NCBI RefSeq assembly: GCF_001046635.1
Contig: NZ_KQ130455.1
Location: 186,001-250,000, forward strand
Direction of reading: 5' to 3'
From: Novosphingobium barchaimii LL02
GTDB lineage: Bacteria > Pseudomonadota > Alphaproteobacteria > Sphingomonadales > Sphingomonadaceae
Length of the DNA stretch: 64,000 nt
The position numbers were made by a program, and so were the translations under genes. Shown piece by piece: positions 9,128 through 16,689 of the stretch (positions are counted from its first letter, which is position 1; the number at the start of each line of letters is the position of its first letter). A model generated the notes under the pieces. The model ran no database searches. It saw only the letters and a list, made by a program, of their open reading frames with translations, and was not told where the DNA came from.

Positions 9128-10294
9128 GTGGCCATGGCCGAACTAGTGATCACTCCCGTCTCCAGCAAGGCCGATCGCGCCGCTTTCGTCGATGTCGCCT
9201 ATCGGCTTAATGCCGCAGATCAAAACTGGGTGCCCAACTTGCGCTCGGAAGAGATTTCCAAGTTCACCCCCGGCAAGAACCCCTTTTTCGAACATGCCAA
9301 AGTCCAGCTGTTCCTGGCCCACCGCGATGGCAGGGTTATCGGCCGTATATCGGCACATATCGATGAACTGGCGCTGAAACAGCCGGTCGAACAGGGCATG
9401 GGTCCCGGCACCGGCAACTGGGGCGCGATCGAGGCGGAAGACGAGGATACCGCGCGCGCACTGATCGCCGCTGCCGAGGAGTGGCTGCGCGGGCAGGGCA
9501 TGACGCGCGTCATCGCGCCGATGAACCTCTCCGTCTGGGAGGAGCCGGGCATCCAGGTCTCGGGCCACGATCACCCGCCGATGGTGATGATGGCGCACCA
9601 CAATGCAGCTTATCAGGGCTGGATCGAGCGCGCCGGCTATGGTCTGGTGAAGATGCTGCGCACTTTCGATCTGGACGTTCGGAAGGAATTTCCGCCGCTG
9701 ATCCAGCGCATCGTTGCTTCTGGCGAGAAGAACGCGCGTATCCGCATCCGCAAGGTGGAACTCAAGCAGTTCGACCGCGATGCCGCGATCATCTGCGAAA
9801 TCCTCAACGATGCCTGGTCGGACAACTGGGGTTTTGTGCCCTTCACGCCCGAAGAGATCGCCTATACCGGCAAGGCGCTCAAGCCGCTGGTCCATCCCGC
9901 GCTGATCCATATCGCCGAATATGACGGCGAGCCGGTGGCGTTCATGATGACGCTGCCGGACCTCAACGGCATCCAGATGCGGGTGAACAAGCGTAATGGC
10001 AAACCGTCTGTCCTGGGTCTGATCAAGCTGCTGCTGTGGCTGCGCAAGCCCAAGCCCGCCGACATGCGCGTGCCGCTGATGGGGGTTCGCAAGAGCCTGC
10101 AGTCATCGCGCCTCGCCAGTCAGTTGGCCTTCATGATGATCGAGTACATCCGGCGTGCAGCAATCGCGAACTTCGAGACCAAGCGTGCCGAGATCGGTTG
10201 GGTGCTGGAGGACAATCAGGGCATGGTCGCCATCGCCGATGCCATCAACAGCAAGGTGAACCGGGAATATGCGGTTTACGACAAGGCACTGTAG
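9128..10294 (+). CDS. GNAT-fold-like conserved protein (YghO-like)
   Basis: A 388-residue protein with two regions reminiscent of the acyl-CoA N-acyltransferase fold, for example VQLFLAHRDGRVIGRISAHID early and LIHIAEYDGEPVAFMMTLPD later. Relatives of this length are annotated as hypothetical YghO-like proteins or N-acetyltransferases; some database entries call them dATP pyrophosphohydrolase, which nothing in the sequence supports. It begins at GTG 9128 or ATG 9134. No substrate can be assigned. It stands alone between a divergent desaturase and a pseudogene remnant. Confidence 0.7.
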   Translation: MAMAELVITPVSSKADRAAFVDVAYRLNAADQNWVPNLRSEEISKFTPGKNPFFEHAKVQLFLAHRDGRVIGRISAHIDELALKQPVEQGMGPGTGNWGAIEAEDEDTARALIAAAEEWLRGQGMTRVIAPMNLSVWEEPGIQVSGHDHPPMVMMAHHNAAYQGWIERAGYGLVKMLRTFDLDVRKEFPPLIQRIVASGEKNARIRIRKVELKQFDRDAAIICEILNDAWSDNWGFVPFTPEEIAYTGKALKPLVHPALIHIAEYDGEPVAFMMTLPDLNGIQMRVNKRNGKPSVLGLIKLLLWLRKPKPADMRVPLMGVRKSLQSSRLASQLAFMMIEYIRRAAIANFETKRAEIGWVLEDNQGMVAIADAINSKVNREYAVYDKAL

Positions 10295-10370
10295 GCCTGG
10301 TTTGGAACAGGCCAAATATCCCCCGAAATGGGAAAGGTGTCCGGCAATCGGCAAGTATCTGTAACGTAAC

Positions 10371-10484
10371 CGCTTCGCGGACCTGTTCGGACGCTTCAAT
10401 CTCGTCAGCATGGATGGGATCGAATGGGATCGGGCAAGCCCCGCGCTGCGCGATGACCTGCGTGAGGATGGCCTCAGGTCCTGA
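10371..10484 (+). pseudogene. C-terminal remnant of a minimal nucleotidyltransferase (MntA-like)
   Basis: Read in frame, this stretch encodes FADLFGRFNLVSMDG followed by IEWDRASPALRDDL and REDGLRS before a stop codon. The pattern LFGR-(I/V)-(D/N)-LV followed by RASP-LR and ..DG is characteristic of the last third of minimal nucleotidyltransferases, the MNT half of HEPN/MNT toxin-antitoxin pairs. A stop codon lies just upstream in frame and no start is present, so only a decayed 3' fragment remains. No HEPN partner is visible. Confidence 0.4.
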
Positions 10485-10502
10485 TCGAGCGGTGTAGCGG
10501 TA

Positions 10503-10928
10503 TCAAGTGATCTGGGCGGCCCATGCCTGTACGCGCCGTGCCAGCCCTGCGGGCATATGCGCCGGCAGGGCATCGAGTGCAAAGAAGCGGACTTCGATGA
10601 TTTCGCGGCCGTCTGCGCGGGGTTCGTCGCCGGTCCGGCCCACCACGATACGCACTGCGTTGCTGCTGCCGTGCAGGTTCTCGTCGCTGATCTGCAGAAC
10701 GCGCGGCTCGATGAGGCGGCAGCCGGTTTCCTCTCGCAGTTCGCGCGCGCCGGCAAGCAGGGGGTCTTCGCTGCGCCGCATCCCGCCGCCGGGCGGCGTC
10801 CATTTATCCGAGCCGTAGGAGTGGCGGACCAGCAGCACCCGGTCCTGCCCATCGAGCACGAGGATCCGCACGCCGTGCACATCGGGGCGCCATACTCGCC
10901 AGACCTGGACGCGCAGGGCATGGGCCAT
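10503..10928 (-). CDS. NUDIX hydrolase
   Basis: Hydrolyses a nucleoside diphosphate linked to another moiety. The Nudix box is complete: GGMRRSE, seven residues, then RELREETGC (about residues 50-75 of the ATG form). The ATG at 10928 gives 141 residues. Reading on upstream without a stop gives LNLIPAPLHRALYR, which looks like native family sequence, so true initiation may be at a CTG near 10970 overlapping the pgl stop codon and coupled to it. The substrate is unknown. Confidence 0.82.
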   Translation of the reverse strand: MAHALRVQVWRVWRPDVHGVRILVLDGQDRVLLVRHSYGSDKWTPPGGGMRRSEDPLLAGARELREETGCRLIEPRVLQISDENLHGSSNAVRIVVGRTGDEPRADGREIIEVRFFALDALPAHMPAGLARRVQAWAAQIT

Positions 10929-10966
10929 CCGGTAAAGCGCGCGGTGCAGCGGCGCCGGGATAAGGT

Positions 10967-11584
10967 TCAGCAGAAACAGGTGACCTTGTGCCGCGCAGCT
11001 TTGAGCAGGCGGGCGACGGGCAGGTCGTTTTCGCCCTTCGCGGCGGCGTCGAAAACAGCGCGCTTGTCGGTGCCGCGGATCACGAAAACGATCTCGTCGC
11101 TGTTCACCAGCGATGGGATCGTCAGACTGAGACGGTCGAATGGCGCTTCGGGGGGAAGCGGATCGGGCGTGAGGCGGCGTACCGCCTGCGGATCGTTCGC
11201 GCGCGGATCGGTGTTGGGGAACAGCGAGGCGACATGACCGTCGCCGCCCATGCCCAGCCAGGCGATGGCGAAGCGGGGCGGCTGTGCGTCCTGCGCCAGC
11301 GGCACGATACAGGCGCCTGCGGGCTCCAGCCGGGCGCGGATTTTTCCGACGTTGCTGGCGGGGTGGTCCTCCTCGACGATACGGTCGTCCCCCGGCCACA
11401 CGGAAATGCGCGGCCAGGGCAGGGCTTCTTTTGCCAGCCGGTCGAAGATCGGGAACGGGGTGGAACCGCCCGGCACGGTCACGGCTATTTCGGGAGACAT
11501 GGCGAGAGTGGCGCGCAGGCGCTGCGCGAACCAAGCGGCGATGGCGCCGTCGTCGGCGCCTTCGATCATTTCAATCCTGGGCAT
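10967..11584 (-). CDS. pgl: 6-phosphogluconolactonase
   Basis: Hydrolyses 6-phosphogluconolactone to 6-phosphogluconate in the oxidative pentose phosphate and Entner-Doudoroff routes. The 205-residue protein has the SugarP isomerase-like fold marks: VTVPGGSTPFPIFDRL, WPGDDRIVEEDHPASNVG and WLGMGGDGHVASLFPNT. Length is normal for the family. It is followed in the same direction by the NUDIX gene with overlap or near-overlap. zwf and edd, often nearby, are not in the window. Confidence 0.92.
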   Translation of the reverse strand: MPRIEMIEGADDGAIAAWFAQRLRATLAMSPEIAVTVPGGSTPFPIFDRLAKEALPWPRISVWPGDDRIVEEDHPASNVGKIRARLEPAGACIVPLAQDAQPPRFAIAWLGMGGDGHVASLFPNTDPRANDPQAVRRLTPDPLPPEAPFDRLSLTIPSLVNSDEIVFVIRGTDKRAVFDAAAKGENDLPVARLLKAARHKVTCFC

Positions 11585-11638
11585 GGGGAAGTCTCTAGCA
11601 CTCCCCCATGCGATGTGAAATCACCAGGACGAAATCTC

Positions 11639-12097
11639 TTACGCGATGATCTCGCGCAGGAACCAGGCGCGCTGCTCGGCCTGGTCGGTCCAGTCGTCGA
11701 TCACGCCGTCAGTGGCGTTGTCGCCGGCTTCGCCGGCCAGTTCCTTGGTCGCCTTAAGCGTCGCGACATAGGCGGTGTTGTCGTCGAACAGGGCCTTGAC
11801 CATGGCCATCGCATCCAGGCTTGTGTCGTCCTCGTCCTTGATCGTGGCCTTCGCACCGATGGCGCCGATCGAGGTCAGCGTGGTGCCGCCCAGCTTGCGC
11901 ACGCGCTCGGCGATGAGGTCGGTCAGGCCGAACACTTCTGCCGCCTGCGCGTCGAACAGCAGGTGCAGGTCGTGAAACTGCGGACCGCGCACGTGCCAGT
12001 GGAAGTTCTTGGTCTTGACGTAAAGCGCGAAGGTATCGGCCAGCAGACCGTTGAGGCTGTCGATCAGGGCGGCCTTCGAGTTGTCCTTGGAAGTCAT
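11639..12097 (-). CDS. dps: Dps family ferritin-like protein
   Basis: A dodecameric mini-ferritin that oxidises and stores iron and protects DNA in stationary phase or oxidative stress. The 152-residue protein has the inter-subunit ferroxidase residues in KNFHWHVRGPQFHDLH and FDAQAAEVFGLTDLIAER. Initiation is at ATG 12097 with AGAGGGAA just upstream. A promoter matching the EcfG general-stress consensus lies 48-72 bp upstream of the start. Confidence 0.93.
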   Translation of the reverse strand: MTSKDNSKAALIDSLNGLLADTFALYVKTKNFHWHVRGPQFHDLHLLFDAQAAEVFGLTDLIAERVRKLGGTTLTSIGAIGAKATIKDEDDTSLDAMAMVKALFDDNTAYVATLKATKELAGEAGDNATDGVIDDWTDQAEQRAWFLREIIA

Positions 12098-12144
12098 GAC
12101 GGTTCCCTCTTCGTGGTTCGTTGTGAACGGTTCTATAAATTGGC

Positions 12145-12169
12145 AACGCGAATGAAAAGCGCAGGTTCG
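12145..12169 (-). promoter_or_regulatory. EcfG-type (general stress) promoter for dps
   Basis: On the minus strand CGAAC (12169-12165) is followed after exactly 16 bp by CGTT (12148-12145). The alphaproteobacterial EcfG consensus is GGAAC-N16/17-CGTT, so this differs by one base. dps is a known member of the general stress regulon in several alphaproteobacteria. Confidence 0.5.
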
Positions 12170-12183
12170 ATCGCAAATCGCGA

Positions 12184-12741
12184 TCAGAGAATCCCGAATT
12201 CCGAAAGGAACATCGTACTGGCGGCAAGCACAAGCAAGCCCCCGACCACCCGCCTTGTCCAGCGCGCGGGAGGGGTGCCGAGCAGGTCCGGCCGGACCCA
12301 GGCGAAAGTGACGAGAATCACGCCGCCCATCATGCCCGCCGCCCCGGCATGCCAGGGCGCGGCATAGCCCACCGCCATGCCGAAGATGACAAAGCGCGCC
12401 GCATCGGTAACCTGCTGGGCGACCAGCACGATCCCTAGTGCGCCCAGCGAATTTGTCGGCTCGCGCGGGTCGCGGCGCGGCGCGAGAATCATCGATTCCA
12501 GGCCGGCCAATCCCAGCGCGATGGCGGCGAAGATCGTGCGTGCGGGGGGCGGCAGCTGCTCCAGCATGAAGTGGGCGGCATAGGCTGCAAGCGACGCGGT
12601 CAGCAGCGCACCGAGGATTGCGGTGACCAGCACCGCTGGCCGCTGGCCCTGCCGCTGGCCGAGCCCTGCGATCGTCACCTGATCGCGCGCTCCGAAGCCG
12701 GCAAGCAGCACTGCTATCAGGGTAAGGTAGAATGCGGGCAT
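12184..12741 (-). CDS. GDT1/TMEM165-like membrane protein with degenerate motifs
   Basis: A 185-residue, very hydrophobic protein with about six membrane segments in two halves, the layout of UPF0016/GDT1 cation transporters that export Mn2+ or exchange Ca2+/H+. Where the family has E-x-G-D-(K/R)-(T/S), this protein reads GARDQVTIAGL in the first half and AQQVTDAARFVIFG in the second, so the acidic signature is lost. It is a distant or functionally altered relative. It lies 42 bp downstream of the HAD gene on the same strand. Confidence 0.5.
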   Translation of the reverse strand: MPAFYLTLIAVLLAGFGARDQVTIAGLGQRQGQRPAVLVTAILGALLTASLAAYAAHFMLEQLPPPARTIFAAIALGLAGLESMILAPRRDPREPTNSLGALGIVLVAQQVTDAARFVIFGMAVGYAAPWHAGAAGMMGGVILVTFAWVRPDLLGTPPARWTRRVVGGLLVLAASTMFLSEFGIL

Positions 12742-12783
12742 CAGCTGGTCCTCATGCCCGCATTCCCGCCTTTGCGCTACGGT

Positions 12784-13536
12784 TTACCCGGCCTTCTGGC
12801 AGGCGATGATGGCGGTTATCACATTGGCGGTATCGGCCGCGTCGCGCACGCAGACGGTGTCGAGGCCCATTGTCTTGGCCGGGTAATCGTTGCCGCCGGG
12901 GAAGATGGCATCGCCGATGAACAGGATGTCCGCTTCGGCCACGCCGCTACGCTCGGACAGACGCTTGAGGCCCCACGCCTTGTCGATGCCGGGCTGGGTC
13001 ACGTCCACCGAAGTCGCGCCGCCCAGGTTGATCGAGACGCCGGGCAGGCGCTTGATCAGATCGGCCTGAATGACCTTGCGCTTGGCGAAGTCCGGGTCCC
13101 AGTGCTCCTTGGCGTCAAGCGGGGCCTGCTGGCCCAGTGCAGAGAAGGTGATCTGGCTGCCGCGATCCTCGATCCGCTCACCCCAGACTTCTTCCGGGGT
13201 GAAGCCGGTCGCCGCCAGCGAAGCGTCGAAGGCGGCAAGGATCTCGGCCTTCTGCTCGTCGGTGAAGAGTTCGGCATAGATCGCTTCCCAGGCGCCTTCG
13301 CGGTGAAGGTAGAGCTTGGCGCCGCTGGTGGGCAGCATCCACAGACGCGAGACATCGGCATGGGCGGGCAGGCGGCTGGCGACCTGCTTTTCGAACTGGG
13401 GCCAGTCCCCGCCCGAGATCACGGCGACTTGTGCCACCGTCAGCAACTGGGAGAGCAGCTCGGCCATCTCGTCGGTCAACGGCTGCTTGCTCAGCGCCAG
13501 GGTCCCATCGAGATCGAACGCCACTATTTTCTTCAT
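12784..13536 (-). CDS. HAD-IIB phosphatase, eukaryotic-type phosphomannomutase-like
   Basis: A 250-residue HAD superfamily protein. Motif I is FDLDGTLALSKQ at the N-terminus, motif II ISGG, and motif IV GDAIFPGGNDYP near residue 215, which is close to the FGDxTxPGGNDYEI motif of eukaryotic phosphomannomutases. A type IIB cap lies between. It may act as a hexose-phosphate mutase or phosphatase in sugar-nucleotide supply, but the reaction is not established. It shares a long intergenic region with the divergent trehalose operon. Confidence 0.75.
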   Translation of the reverse strand: MKKIVAFDLDGTLALSKQPLTDEMAELLSQLLTVAQVAVISGGDWPQFEKQVASRLPAHADVSRLWMLPTSGAKLYLHREGAWEAIYAELFTDEQKAEILAAFDASLAATGFTPEEVWGERIEDRGSQITFSALGQQAPLDAKEHWDPDFAKRKVIQADLIKRLPGVSINLGGATSVDVTQPGIDKAWGLKRLSERSGVAEADILFIGDAIFPGGNDYPAKTMGLDTVCVRDAADTANVITAIIACQKAG

Positions 13537-13774
13537 TCACACGCCTTTCGCGCCAGTTCCGCCATGTACCCGCGCCGGAAGCCCGGAACGTACCGGCGCA
13601 TCCAAAGCGCGGCGCGGACGATCAGGCAAGGGCCAATACGTCGGGTGGACCTTCGGTTACCGCGATTTCATTCGCAGTTGCAAAAAAGTTTCGATCCGAA
13701 GCGGTCGATCCGTGGCGGTTTAACCCCATATCATGGCGAGCGTGTTGCACTGCGGCGAAAACTGGCGGAACAAG

Positions 13775-13799
13775 GGAACAACGCGGGCCCATGGCCGTT
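13775..13799 (+). promoter_or_regulatory. EcfG-type (general stress) promoter of the trehalose operon
   Basis: GGAAC (13775-13779) and CGTT (13796-13799) are separated by exactly 16 bp, a perfect match to the EcfG consensus. It lies about 100 bp before the otsB start inside a 363-bp gene-free region (13537-13899). The only other structure I see there is an inverted repeat, CGGGCCCAT and ATGGCCCG with a one-base bulge, at about 13785-13812, which overlaps the -10. Trehalose synthesis genes belong to this regulon in several alphaproteobacteria. Confidence 0.6.
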
Positions 13800-13899
13800 C
13801 GGCTAATGGCCCGGGTGGTGGAACGGGGCCGCCCGGCCTGTGCGTGGTTTTCGATGCCGCGCTGCTGATCCATGCCAACCGGGGGCGAAGCGAGCACCG

Positions 13900-14760
13900 A
13901 TGACCAATTTTCAAGCGAGCCTGCCAACGGCCAGTACGCCGCGGATGGCCAGTCCATCGCACACAGGGCCCGCATTCGCCGCAGAAGACGACCTGCCGCT
14001 TCCCCCTGCGCTCGACCCCGGGGCGAACATCGCCCTGTTCCTCGATTTCGATGGCACGCTGGTGGAGATCGCCGATCATCCCGACGCAGTCGTGGTGGCG
14101 CCTCGCCTTGCCGGCATGATCACTGCGCTTTCGCGGCGTCTTGGCGGCAGGCTGGCGATTGTCACCGGGCGTTCGATCGCGGCGCTCGAAGCGCTTCTGG
14201 GGCCGGTGGAGGTGGCGGTTGCCGGTTCGCATGGGGGTGAATTCCGCTCTCGGGCCGGAGCCGAGGTCGAGCCGCTTGCCGATCCGCTGCCCGCAGCCGT
14301 GGTCGCCGCGCTGGAGCGTTTCGCGGCTGCCAACGGCGGCCTGCTGGTCGAGCCCAAGCCGTTCAGCGTCGCTGTTCACTACCGCCGCCATCCCGAGGCG
14401 CTCGAAGGTCTGCTGGCCTGCGCGCAGATACTCGCACAAGATGGCGGTCTTGCCATGAAGCACGGCAAGCAGGTGATTGAACTGGCGATGCCGGGGTCCG
14501 ACAAGGGCACTGCCGTTACCCGTTTCATGGGGCTTCCCGCCTTTGCCGGGGCCGCCCCGCTGTTCCTGGGCGACGACGTTACCGACGAGGACGCCTTCCG
14601 GGCGGTTCGTCATCTGGGCGGGCAAGGTGTGCTGGTGGGGCCGATGCGCGCCACCGCCGCCGCACTGCGCCTGCCCGACGTCGCCGCCGTCCACACCTGG
14701 CTGGAAGATGGGCTCGCATCAGCGCCCGCTGCCCAGCCCGAAGGAGAGACCCGCCCATGA
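13900..14760 (+). CDS. otsB: Trehalose-6-phosphate phosphatase OtsB
   Basis: Dephosphorylates trehalose 6-phosphate to trehalose. It is a HAD phosphatase with motif I FLDFDGTLVEIADHPDAV, motif II VTGRS, and motif IV FLGDDVTDEDAFR, the last diagnostic of OtsB. I chose ATG 13900 (MTNFQASL); a longer reading from 13840 adds a low-quality stretch that runs into the promoter region. The stop codon overlaps the next start by 4 bp (ATGA), so translation is coupled to the GH15 gene. Confidence 0.92.
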   Translation: MTNFQASLPTASTPRMASPSHTGPAFAAEDDLPLPPALDPGANIALFLDFDGTLVEIADHPDAVVVAPRLAGMITALSRRLGGRLAIVTGRSIAALEALLGPVEVAVAGSHGGEFRSRAGAEVEPLADPLPAAVVAALERFAAANGGLLVEPKPFSVAVHYRRHPEALEGLLACAQILAQDGGLAMKHGKQVIELAMPGSDKGTAVTRFMGLPAFAGAAPLFLGDDVTDEDAFRAVRHLGGQGVLVGPMRATAAALRLPDVAAVHTWLEDGLASAPAAQPEGETRP

Positions 14761-16598
14761 CGACTGCCACCGTATCAGCCGTGTCTTCGCCAGATCCCGT
14801 CAGCACTCTGGAACTATGGCCGATCGGCAATTGCCAGGTCAGCGGACTGATCGACGAAGCCGGGGCGATCGTATGGGGCTGTGTGCCCCGGGTCGACGGC
14901 GACCCGACGTTCTGCGCCCTCCTGCGCGGCGACAAGGGGCAGGACGCCGGCACCTGGCGTTTCGAGCTGGAGGGCCAGGTCTCGGCCAGCCAGCATTACC
15001 TGCGCAACACGCCGATCCTCGTGACCCGGCTGGAAGATGCCAATGGCGGTGCGGTGGAAATCTACGATTTCGCCCCCCGGTTCGAGCGCGAGGGGCGGAT
15101 GTACCGCCCGGTCGCCTATGCGCGCATCGTGCGCCCCGTTTCGGGCGCGCCGCGCATCCGCACGATCCTCACCCCGATGAGCGGTTACGGCGCCAAGCTG
15201 GCCCCGATCACGCAAGGCTCGAACCATGTGCGCTATCTGGTCGAACGCAACGCCATGCGACTGACGACCGACTGCCCGGTAGGCTACGTCCTCGACGAGC
15301 GCTGGTTCCGCCTCGAAAAGTCGCTGCATTTCTTCCTCGGCCCGGACGAGCCGTTCAATGGCAACGTCGAGCATGACGTGGATGCCATGCTGCAAAAGAC
15401 GGGCCATTACTGGCGAATGTGGGTACGCGGCCTCGCCACGCCGCTCGACTGGCAGGATGCGGTGATCCGCGCCGCGATCACCCTCAAGCTGTGTCAGCAC
15501 GAGGAGACCGGCGCGATCGTCGCCGCGCTCACCACCTCGATCCCCGAGGCGCCGGGCAGCCAGCGCAACTGGGACTACCGCTATTGCTGGATCCGTGACG
15601 CCTATTACACCGTACAGGCGCTGAACCACCTGGGCGCGCTGGACGTTCTCGAGAAATACCTCGCGTACTTGCGCAACATTGTGGCCGATGCCCCGGGCGG
15701 CGTGGTGCAGCCGCTCTATGCGGTGAGCGGCGCCAAGGAGATCATCGAGTGGGAGGCGCCCGACCTTCCCGGCTATCGCAATACCGGCCCGGTGCGCGTG
15801 GGCAATGCCGCCTACTATCAGGTGCAGAACGACTGCTACGGCCAGATCGTTCTGCCCTCTATCCAGGCGTTCTGGGACCAGCGCCTGCTGCGCATCGCCA
15901 ACGAGGACGATTTCCGCGGTCTCGAACAGATCGGCGAGATGGCGTGGAAAACCCATGACCAGCCCGATGCAGGGCTGTGGGAACTGCGCACCCGCACCGC
16001 GATCCATACGTATTCCAGCGTCATGAGCTGGGCCGCCTGCGACCGCCTTGCCAATGCCGCCGAGCACCTGGGTATTCATGACCGCGCCGCGCTCTGGCGC
16101 GAGCGGGCCGATACCGTGCGCGCCCATATCGACGAGAGCGCCTGGCATCTCGTCGAGGGCCACGACGCGGGTGGCCACTATGCCGCCAGCTTCGGTGGTT
16201 CGCAGCTTGATGCCAGCTTGCTGCAGATGGTCGAGCTGCGATATCTGCCGGCCGACGATCCCCGGTTCAAGGCGACGCTCAAAGCGGTTCAGAAGGCCCT
16301 GCGCCGGGGCGAGCATATGCTGCGTTATGACAGCGAAGACGATTTCGGCCTGCCCGAAACCGCCTTCAACATCTGCACCTTCTGGCTGATCGAGGCGCTT
16401 CATCGCAGCGGCGAGGACGAGGAGGCGCGCCGCATCTTCGAGGCGATGCTGGCGCACCGCACGAAGTCGGGCCTGCTGTCCGAGGACATGGATTTCGAGA
16501 CGGGCGAGCTGTGGGGTAATTTCCCGCAGACCTACTCGCTGGTGGGGATCATCAATTGCGCCGGGCAGCTGTCCCGGTCGTGGCGGGACTGGCGTTGA
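14757..16598 (+). CDS. Glycoside hydrolase family 15 protein (glucoamylase/trehalase-like)
   Basis: A 613-residue GH15 enzyme with an N-terminal beta-sandwich domain (about 1-230) and a C-terminal (alpha/alpha)6 barrel. Candidate catalytic acids are the Glu in AGLWELRT (about 409) and the acidic segment SEDMDFETGELWGNFPQ (about 576-592). Lying between otsB and otsA, it may be a trehalase or an alpha-glucosidase that trims sugars in stress metabolism. GH15 trehalases are known in actinobacteria and archaea; activity here is inferred only from the operon. Confidence 0.88.
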   Translation: MTTATVSAVSSPDPVSTLELWPIGNCQVSGLIDEAGAIVWGCVPRVDGDPTFCALLRGDKGQDAGTWRFELEGQVSASQHYLRNTPILVTRLEDANGGAVEIYDFAPRFEREGRMYRPVAYARIVRPVSGAPRIRTILTPMSGYGAKLAPITQGSNHVRYLVERNAMRLTTDCPVGYVLDERWFRLEKSLHFFLGPDEPFNGNVEHDVDAMLQKTGHYWRMWVRGLATPLDWQDAVIRAAITLKLCQHEETGAIVAALTTSIPEAPGSQRNWDYRYCWIRDAYYTVQALNHLGALDVLEKYLAYLRNIVADAPGGVVQPLYAVSGAKEIIEWEAPDLPGYRNTGPVRVGNAAYYQVQNDCYGQIVLPSIQAFWDQRLLRIANEDDFRGLEQIGEMAWKTHDQPDAGLWELRTRTAIHTYSSVMSWAACDRLANAAEHLGIHDRAALWRERADTVRAHIDESAWHLVEGHDAGGHYAASFGGSQLDASLLQMVELRYLPADDPRFKATLKAVQKALRRGEHMLRYDSEDDFGLPETAFNICTFWLIEALHRSGEDEEARRIFEAMLAHRTKSGLLSEDMDFETGELWGNFPQTYSLVGIINCAGQLSRSWRDWR

Positions 16599-16689
16599 CA
16601 ATGCCTGCTATCCTGCCTTTCCATGCCTGCGCCAAGAAGCGCGGCCTTACCATGAGGTGCCCTTTGCCGGGTGCGACAGGGGACTACAC

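Noticed and set aside
10971-11534. Extension of the NUDIX gene through pgl
   Set aside because: The upstream part is an Arg/Pro-rich shadow of pgl; only the last 140-155 codons are NUDIX.
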